The translations under genes were made by a program, and so were the position numbers. From NCBI GenBank assembly GCA_016647705.1, contig CM028330.1, positions 52,316,897 through 52,380,896 of the forward strand: 64,000 nucleotides of DNA, in the 5' to 3' direction. Origin of the DNA: Eucommia ulmoides. Taxonomy: Eukaryota > Streptophyta > Magnoliopsida > Garryales > Eucommiaceae. Of the stretch, positions 56,360 through 64,000 are shown in pieces. The notes below the pieces were generated by a model, which was not told where the DNA came from, made no database searches, and saw nothing but the letters and a program-made list of their open reading frames with translations. The stretch's first letter is position 1. Each line of letters starts with the position of its first letter.

Positions 56360-59060
56360 AATACTCCCAAATTTGGAATTTTGCTAGTCCTCGAGTAAAA
56401 CACCCACGTAATAAAATAAACTACCACAACTATTAATGAATTTAATTACTAAAAACGAAAAATACAAACGAACTAAAAATATAACGTGCAAGTTTTGAAA
56501 TTCATGTAACGACCAAAAAGTTTTCCCTCATCAGCCCCCAATCTTATCAATTTGAAGAGTAAAACGCACCTATGGTGTTCTAGAATTTCAACTTTCAATA
56601 GCAGTAAGCGCCATTCTAGATCTTTTTCAAGTGTGTGTGTGAAAACTCAATCATACAACCATCCACAGACCGGATTGGATTATCCACCAATAGAGTTCAT
56701 GACTAAAACCAAAAAGGTATAGGAAATCCATATACCAGACTGGGTTACATTCTCCACTAATGTAGGCTTGGAAATTCAAAAAGATCAATAGGACTTTGTT
56801 CGATTTTTTAAAAATGGCCAAGTGTATATCGGGAATATAAAAACAGGTTGATGTTATTAACTTAACGATACCCAAGGCACAACGGTTGGCTCAATCATAC
56901 TCCTAACCCCACATAGATCAATTTGAAACAACACTGAACTTATATTTGAAAACGTAGTACTTACTTGTCAAGACAAAAATAAAAATAAAACTATATTTAT
57001 TCTTTCTTTTTTTTTCAACAAACACACCCCCAAACTTATTTGATTTGTTACAATTTGACGGGTGTGGAAATACGATAGAAAAATGACAATTGAGTACTTG
57101 AATACCGAACCAATCAATAGTTCACCAAAAACCCAACTGCTCCCTTCAAGTAGCATAAACAAATGCTAACTTGATTTCACTCAAATTGTGCCCTAGGTTT
57201 AGCGATAAAGGTTTGAAAAAAATTCAATTGGCCAGGGTATTTGTTACGTGTTCAGAATTGAAACGACTTACAGGCTTCGACATGACAACGAGAGATAAAT
57301 GATATAACATGGTAAGCTTTAAAGGCTCAAGAGATCAAAATGAATGCCTAAATCATATGTCCTGAATTACCTCGTCTAGGATTTCGCCTCGAATTTCCCC
57401 CAAATCGGGTTCTAGAATTCCTCTTGTCATGAACTTGGCTAATGAATAATCAATGTCAAATCAATAGATAGCTAGTATATTGAGTTTAAGTGCTCGTGCA
57501 TATTAGAATCCACAATAACTTTTACCACAACGAAATGTCAATCACACAGAACACACATGAATGGGCATTACCCATGTCCTAGATAAACAACTAGGGGATA
57601 GACTCATCTTCGGGTAATGGCCCAGATGAACTACAAAACTCAACACACACAACAACTACTACAAATAATAACATACTATCTAAACTAAACAAACATGTAT
57701 ACAATAAACTTAAACTACACAACAAGTAATAACAATAAAACATACAAAAATACTACATATCACCTCCAAACTTAAAACGGACAGTGTCCACAACGACCTA
57801 ACATTGAACTCAACAATAGAAATAAAGCATGACAGCGAAGGGGGTTTAGAACACGTACCTGGGAGGCGAGACAATCTCGCCTCCGAATGAAGTCAGCGGT
57901 GATGGATCTAATTTATTTGAGACTTAGGTTATCTACCAAGAAGCGCTTGGTTTATTGTCCTCGGCCTGACACAGAGAAGTGCTCATCAAATAGTAGATTC
58001 CGCCCATAGTATGTGTCATACAACACTACATATAGGTCTTGATTCAGAACGCCCTTAAGACTGACAAGATTTGGCATTGTTTGGCTCATACTCTCAACTT
58101 GATTCTTTACCGTCTCATGCACTTGGTGGGCATGAAAGAGCGTTGCAAAATACGGTGGAGGACAAGTAAGCCACATTGAATCCTTGTAAATGTGATCGTC
58201 TTGGATCGGTGGTGGAAACACTTAGTGGATCTTAAATGGCGGATAATCACAAGTGTTATCTTGTGATTTTTCATCGTCTTCGAACTGACCCAAGTTCCTC
58301 CCGCTTGTTTCTAGTTCCTCACGTTGGCTTTCAATACATGTGGCGTTTGTGTCTTTTAGTGCCACCGCATCTGACTCGGTCTTAATAAAGCGAATAAGTT
58401 GACCGATTTGAGTCTAAATAGACGTTACGGTTACATCAATTTCAGTGCAGGTCATCTCAATATTGTCAAGATGGACCTCATGCTTATTGAGACGGTCATT
58501 CGTCTATCTCTAGAAAGCCTGAGTCTCCCCCATAAATTCAACGAACATTTCCTCCAGGGTGGGAGAAGACTTCACATGTCGGTCCGGGGTGTCAAACCAT
58601 GACGCCGAAATGGTGAAACTATCCCCCGAGTTTTGGTAGCTTGTTGAATAATTCCAACTATGAAAATCTTGCTCTGCCATGTCTTCCAACAATCGATAGG
58701 CTTCGTCCGGGGTTAGTTGGATGAAAGAGGTGGTACCGTTTTCTCATTCAACCCAATTTCTTATTGCGACTAGTAATCCATCGAGGAAGTTCAGTAGTTG
58801 ACACTCCCTCGGGAAACGATGGTTTGGAAATTAGAACAATAACTCCTTGTATCAATCCCAAGCACAATAAAATGGCTCGAAATCTCGTTGAAAGAAATGC
58901 AACAATACTTATTGATCTAACATCTTTAAGTACCCTACATAAAAAATAAAACTACAAACAAAAATTATAAACAAAATAAATGCCTAAATTAAAATTAGGT
59001 TACTTACTCACAATATCAACAACAATCTAAAACCAATCCCCGGCAACGGCGCCAAAAATT

Positions 59061-60383
59061 TGGTAGCGGAATATTACGTCGCTACTTGCACCGCAAGTGT
59101 ACGAGTCAAGTTTTATAGAATAGTGAATGAGAAAGGTTGTCTTATTCACAAGAATTGGATTAAATTGTCGCTAAGTACCGCGATTATCATAACCAAACTT
59201 TATTTAGGCGATAAAAATTGATTTTTTTTGTTTTTATAAATAATATACTAAATTAACAATTAATTAAACTATAATACTAAATATATTATATGGGAATAGA
59301 TTATCTAGGGATTAATTTTGTTTACATATACATGTTTGATCCAATCTAGTTTACATTAACAGTCTTCAAATTATCCAACAATTACATATACGTGTTTGAT
59401 CCAATCTAGTTTACATTAACGGTCTTCAAATTATCCAACAATTTAGGTATCAAAAACTCACTCACTATCTCTCCGGAGTGTAAAGTGAATGAATATACGA
59501 CTTCGCGTCAACGCCGAAATCCCCCTTGAGCGTCAATACGATACTTGGTTACATGAGTTTCGCTCCAACCGCACGGATTGCATACTTTCTAATGCCCTCT
59601 CGGGTCATTAGATCGTCACATTGTGTTTAAACCATAGTTCGAATCTGGGATTACCTCTCCCGAGTATCAAACCCCATATTTTCAAATCAACCACAATATC
59701 ATAACAAACATATTATGGAGGTAAAATAACGGTAAGCACAATCGAATGAAGATAAACAATCATTAATGAAATATGATTTAGTCAAACAACGTATATTAGT
59801 AAATTACATCAATCCCATAGATAATCAGTATTTAGATCTTGGTTATAACATATATTCAACGATAAACAATATATAAATGTTCAAATAACAAAAAACGAGT
59901 TAAGAATAAAGAGATAAACAAGTGAGAATAGCCTTTATCTGAAAGTAGCGTCCATAAAAATCGCTCCGATCTTATTTCCTCTTCTCCAATTGTGTTTCTC
60001 CTCTTTGGTTAGTTGAGAGCTTTTTTAGAACACTAAAAAATACTCCCAAAATGTTCTTTTAGAAGTGGGAACGGATCAGGAACAAAAAGGATCAAAAACA
60101 AAATATCTAGAAAATATCTAAAACAATTGGCCATTGACCGTTGCAGCGGTGGGTTTCACCGCTACAGTGGTGGGCATGTCGGTAGGCTTTATGTCCTTTC
60201 ATCACTACAGCGGTGAGCGATCAGAAATTTAGGGAACTCTCTATTGTTTCACCGCTACAACGATTAGCCCACCGCTTTGAATAAAAATAAATAAAAACAA
60301 ATAAAAATAAATTAAAATATTATAAGAATACTCGAAAACTACCAAATTCAGTTGGAAAATAGATAGATAAATTTCACCTATTA
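59061..60383 (-). repeat. 5' LTR of the Athila-like element
   Basis: Copy of 55050-56359. It has an extra near-perfect duplication of about 57 bp at 59330-59440 (CGTGTTTGATCCAATCTAG twice) that the partner lacks. Confidence 0.85.
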
Positions 60384-60384
60384 G

Positions 60385-60660
60385 GGGCAGTACAGGGTAA
60401 AAGAGTCTAACAATCTTGTAACTTTCTTAAGAGCTCTTAATGCACCTGTTCTGCATCATCGAAGCTTTGAAATGCCTCGAAGATGTCAAATTGACGACAT
60501 AACCAAGATAAAAGATGCTATTACACGAATTCGCCTGGAGAATAATCAACTATTGTTGCGAATGAGTCGATATTATTTACTCCAACTAGCCAATGAAATG
60601 GTCGTCGCAAGTAACGAAACAGTCTCTTCAAACGAATACAATATTGATGACGAACAATGA
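60385..60660 (+). CDS. Unrecognised small frame with coiled-coil character, 5' side cut by the Athila-like element
   Basis: The frame is open from the edge of the LTR element to a TGA at 60658. An internal ATG at 60472 gives 62 codons, but coding-like sequence extends upstream (NLVTFLRALNAPVLHHRSFE). The part KIKDAITRIRLENNQLLLRM is likely helical/coiled. I do not recognise the family. It may be the end of a transposon-linked or host gene that the LTR element broke. The product ends in an acidic tail. Confidence 0.3.
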   Translation, partial: GQYRVKESNNLVTFLRALNAPVLHHRSFEMPRRCQIDDITKIKDAITRIRLENNQLLLRMSRYYLLQLANEMVVASNETVSSNEYNIDDEQ

Positions 60661-61317
60661 TTATTTGTCTAAGGGATACATGTCTAACGAAAAATAAATA
60701 TATTTAGCTAGTTGTATTTGTTATGTGCTTTCATGTGACTATCTTCGTAATGTTACGTACTGTATTTACTATGTATTGTATTTGTTATAGAGTTCTTTAG
60801 AAAGTTATTGATCTATCGTATATATTGTCTGCTGACCTGGCACCATATATAGCTTCCCATCAACTGTCTTGTCACAAGGCATTGTTGCTTCTGAAATGGA
60901 TAAGGCATTTGAATGGGAGATGGAGACGGGTGTCCAAGATTCCGGAAAAATTCTTGGATATCATGCGAAATGAAAAGTGGTTGAAGACATACGCAGGCTT
61001 TCGGTAAGTTTATATATAAAAGTTTTTCAGAAATTCTTGGATGTTTATACTTAAGCCTTTAATTTTCTTTTTGTATATATATATATATAAGTTTTCAGTA
61101 ATTAAGTATTATAATTATAATTATTTCGTTAAGAACTCATTTGATATGTGTTTTTTTAAAGTAATTGACTAATTCATTTTCGGTTTTGTAAGTTGCGTTA
61201 TTATATTGTATTTGTTATAGGGTAAAAAATACAACAAACAACGCTATGAATATAACACAATAATGTAAATATTAAATTATATACATTTCTACAAATTATA
61301 ATACATATCATTGAGTA
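60661..61317. other. Intergenic, no gene recognised
   Basis: AT-rich; TA run at 61073-61089. A 60-codon frame at 60825-61007 is not supported by any family resemblance. Confidence 0.4.
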
Positions 61318-62695
61318 CTACGTACCGGACCCCTTACGTTTAATGTTCCTCCGTTGTCGCCGTAGAGGAAGGGAAAGTTCCTCCATCTCATCTACATGTG
61401 TATGATCAACTTGTGTCACATTCTTCAAATCCATGGTAGACGGATACAACGCTTCCTCTATGATCGACATCACATTTTTGTCGTCCACTGACCACAAGAC
61501 TAGCGACACATGTCTTTCGAATCTAGTGGGTACCCCAAGTGTCACAGCAGGAATGTGTACATAGTTAGATGATAGTTGCTCCATCATCGGGGTGACAAAT
61601 GTGTCACCCACTGACAGTCCGCAACTTACACCTAGTTTCTCGCTATACTCTGAAAAGAAATAGTTCATCCCGTAAATAGATGGTCCGACACTGGCCTTCT
61701 CTATTACTGGCTCCTCTAGGCGATACATGTCATCCTCTGAGTTTAGGACAAACCCAAACGATGGCTCCAACGATGGATCTAAAACACGCTCCGGCCCCAG
61801 AGCAACGTCACATAGCATATGGTATTGCAACTTATGGACAAGGCTTGAGCACATGTGTCGCAGTATAATAGTGGGGCCTCGTTTGCGTCACTTGAGTGAT
61901 TTGATCGCAAAGCAAGCTCACTAAGACGCAACAATCGTGAAATATATGGTTCCTACAAAATAGATGCGATGACACCTAAGTAAATGAACATTAATAGTAG
62001 CACAGATTAACAAATATTTGTTCTAATTAAACTCAACCTCTATTGTCGGTCGACCTCCTGCTACATGGTAGTTGAAGTCCGGTCGGTAAGACGGGTTACT
62101 ATGAACTTTCTAGTGACCTCCCAGTACTAGGGCATGTACTCATCGTGGACTCCTATCTCAACCTGGAAGTTGCTCAAATCTGGTAGTTGCGGACTATCCT
62201 ACGCCCGTATATGTCCCGCGTGCACCGCTGACCAGTTCGTACCGGATTTTCCTCTCCGGCTAGCCGAATGTAAGGCCTTATGCGTGTTGTCAAGCTGTGA
62301 AATCCCTTGGCAAAATCCAAAATCCAAACTGTCGTAGCGTGCGATGGGGATAGTGATACTCCATGATTTTGTAGCATATTAGGGGCACGGACGTCATCCA
62401 TATGTCTTGCCCATCTCTACAATATGAGGGCAAGTCCTTCAAGACATTGGCTGGATAAGACATCCAAATTACCTGTCGGAACAATGTAGAAATAAATAAA
62501 TTATATAATAAATAAATTAATTAATTAAACATAACTAACGTCTTACATAAAATCAATAATTGACCTCGTCATACCGTAAACGGTCTAACTGATCCCGATA
62601 CACAACCAATACATGCATCGACTCGCTATCCAAAGTAATTGAGACGTTCCACCTATACACCGAAACTAAATATTAAATTAAATATCTCAAATGCG

Positions 62696-62732
<37 letters not shown>

Positions 62733-63686
62733 ATGTATCGAGACCCCCTAGGGGCGCTTGGGAACCTAAAGTCCCCGATCTCTAGCCCGCTCATTCCATT
62801 GGCCATCGTAGAAAGATATGTATGTTAGAGTCTCTAGAGCCGCTCCCAAGCCCATCACTGTAACAGAAGTAATGGGCCGGCTACATGTTTTGTCCCCTTA
62901 TGTGACGCCTTGCATAGTTCCTGATACAGAACCGCCAGCATGGCACTACCCTAACTATACGTTTGCGAACTACTCAAGTCGCAAAGCAATGGTAACCTAA
63001 CTTTATAGCGTTCCCCACTTTATCCGACATCCACATCATGCTGATCAATAGTAGGTCATACGTACGGGCGTAACACTGCATAACATGCTCATCAGGGTCG
63101 GCAGGTACTACAGCGAAATTCCTTAGTAGCCATTTAAGATTCAGGCCTCTGCACTTGATTTTATCCTCTGGTGGTGTCTAGCCTAGGAGGTCATGGCAAA
63201 GTTCCTGCCAATGTGGGACTGGTCTCATGTCCTCAGGGTCGATGACTGCTAGCTCATTCACGGGCAGTCCGAATAGCACTGCAATGTCCTGTAGTGTTAC
63301 GGTTATCTTTTCAGTTAGAAGATGGAACGTATGTGTCTCCTAATGCCATCTCTCCACCAACGCGGTGGCTAGAGCATGGTCTAACTGTTTCTTTCATAAC
63401 CTAAAAGAACTACACAAGCCGGCGGACTATATTAGCTATACCATTCGGCCAGGTGCATTATCCCTCTAGCACCTTGCAGACCTTCTGGCTTCGGAACAGT
63501 CAAGCTGACAACAATGCTGAAATTTAAATTCAAACACAATCAATAAATAATATAATAGAAAAAAATATTGAATAAATAAATATGTATTTATTACAACCTG
63601 TAGTCTACGTTCTTCCCACACTACTGTAGACCTATCACTTTGCAAATAAAGTAACAACCGATCCATACGTCCAGTCTCAGCCATAA
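61318..63686 (-). pseudogene. Plant mobile domain (PMD/MAIN-like, 'aminotransferase-like') gene, decayed
   Basis: On the minus strand, in order: MAETGRMDRLLLYLQSDRST (from 63684), a likely short intron (about 63595-63515), then PKPEGLQGARGIMHLAEWY and the hallmark ETHTFHLLTEKITVTLQDIA followed by VLFGLPV (about 63345-63270). WQELCHDLLG comes next, then MQCYARTYDLLLISMM, then DIWMTSVPLICYKIMEYHYP with RTLRQFG (about 62405-62320). A C-terminal 178-codon frame (61854-61318) ends RRQRRNIKRKGSGT. This order matches PMD proteins, known as nuclear MAIN/MAIL1 proteins and as cargo of Mutator-type transposons. At least five in-frame stops (for example near 63428, 63372, 63186) and frame changes break it. 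The strong PMD words make the family call safer than the exon limits. Confidence 0.65.
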
Positions 63687-63904
63687 CTGTAAGAATCCAA
63701 ATAATTGGAGCATCTACAAAAAATATGATCTATACACAATATAAAATAAAATACTATATTAAAAAGAAAATAAGATTTAATTTCATTTACATTTTTCATT
63801 GTAATATAAATTACACTTGGGCCTTATATTTTTTTTCATTCTCATTTTTTATTTTTATTTTTCTCTTTATATTTCCAATCAAAAATCCTAAACTTGTGTC
63901 AAAA
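63687..63904. other. AT-rich sequence upstream of the PMD remnant
   Basis: No promoter element or gene could be assigned. Confidence 0.3.
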
Positions 63905-64000
63905 TAAGGTATAATTACACTTTACCCCCTATGGTTTGGACTATTTGCACTTTATTCCCTGTGGTTCAAACATCGTCACTTACCCCATGTGGTTGTTGGG
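63905..64000. repeat. Left end of an inverted-repeat element, cut by the window edge
   Basis: TTTACCCCCTATGGTTTGGA, CTTTATTCCCTGTGGTTCAA and CTTACCCCATGTGGTTGTTG are three diverged copies of one phrase. This is the pattern of the ends of many plant non-autonomous Mutator-like elements. The other end lies outside. Confidence 0.4.

Larger units (their letters stand above)
55050..60383 (-). mobile_element. Athila-like Ty3/gypsy element, short, broken
   Basis: LTRs at 55050-56359 and 59061-60383 (about 1.3 kb each) enclose about 2.7 kb. On the minus strand the 5' LTR is the right-hand one. Directly after it comes the primer site TGGCGCCGTTGCCGGGGA (about 59036-59053), the form used by Athila/Tat elements. 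Only gag-like remnants (about 58.95-57.95 kb, with DEAYRLLEDMAEQDF) are visible; pol is missing, so the element was non-autonomous or internally deleted. AGGGG lies at both outer edges (55045-55049 and 60383-60387), a probable target duplication. The LTRs differ at about one base in ten by eye, so it is old. Confidence 0.85.

Overview
This is a nuclear genomic window from a flowering plant, most likely a core eudicot. It is AT-rich, its genes have plant-type introns, and it holds plant F-box and transporter genes. Most of the rest is transposable-element debris: Ty3/gypsy LTR elements, solo LTRs, an L1-type LINE with an RNase H tail, and Harbinger/Tourist-like and Mutator-like non-autonomous DNA elements. 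I see no tRNA, rRNA or CRISPR. Species cannot be told from the sequence.

Two host genes can be defined with confidence, both on the minus strand. (1) 16549-13743 is a complete two-exon EIN3-BINDING F-BOX (EBF1/2) homologue, the ethylene-signalling F-box/LRR subunit of an SCF E3 ligase. It has a uORF that overlaps the main start and a U-tract-rich 3' region. (2) 12641-1473, just downstream in tandem, is the 5' part (five exons, 185 codons) of a solute-carrier 35F (SLC35F, DUF914-type) membrane transporter; the remaining exons lie off the left edge. Its introns are packed with transposons. Intron 2 is mostly two small inverted-repeat elements, intron 3 uses a GC donor, and intron 4 (about 9.4 kb) holds a complete Ty3/gypsy copy that itself contains a second LTR element, plus two Harbinger-like elements that share a TTA.

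From 17 to 34 kb there is no convincing gene. This part holds non-autonomous inverted-repeat elements (one pair at 19.3-21.0 and 22.6-24.0 kb, one copy with a possible captured exon), a 2.5-kb solo LTR inside another repeat, a Harbinger-like element with TTA duplications, and a tandem array of 110-140 bp units split by a 1.5-kb Mutator-like element with a 10-bp target duplication.

From 34.2 to 42.7 kb lies a nearly full-length but inactivated LINE (ORF1 with CCHC knuckle; ORF2 with endonuclease, RT, zf-RVT and RNase H), split by a 2.35-kb solo LTR of the same family as the one at 25.2 kb. From 42.8 to 54.6 kb are a second copy of the minisatellite-bearing Harbinger-like element, a further solo LTR, GA-rich minisatellites and AT-rich sequence. 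From 55.0 to 60.4 kb is an Athila-like short LTR element on the minus strand. The right end (61.3-63.7 kb) carries a decayed plant-mobile-domain (PMD/MAIN-like) gene on the minus strand.
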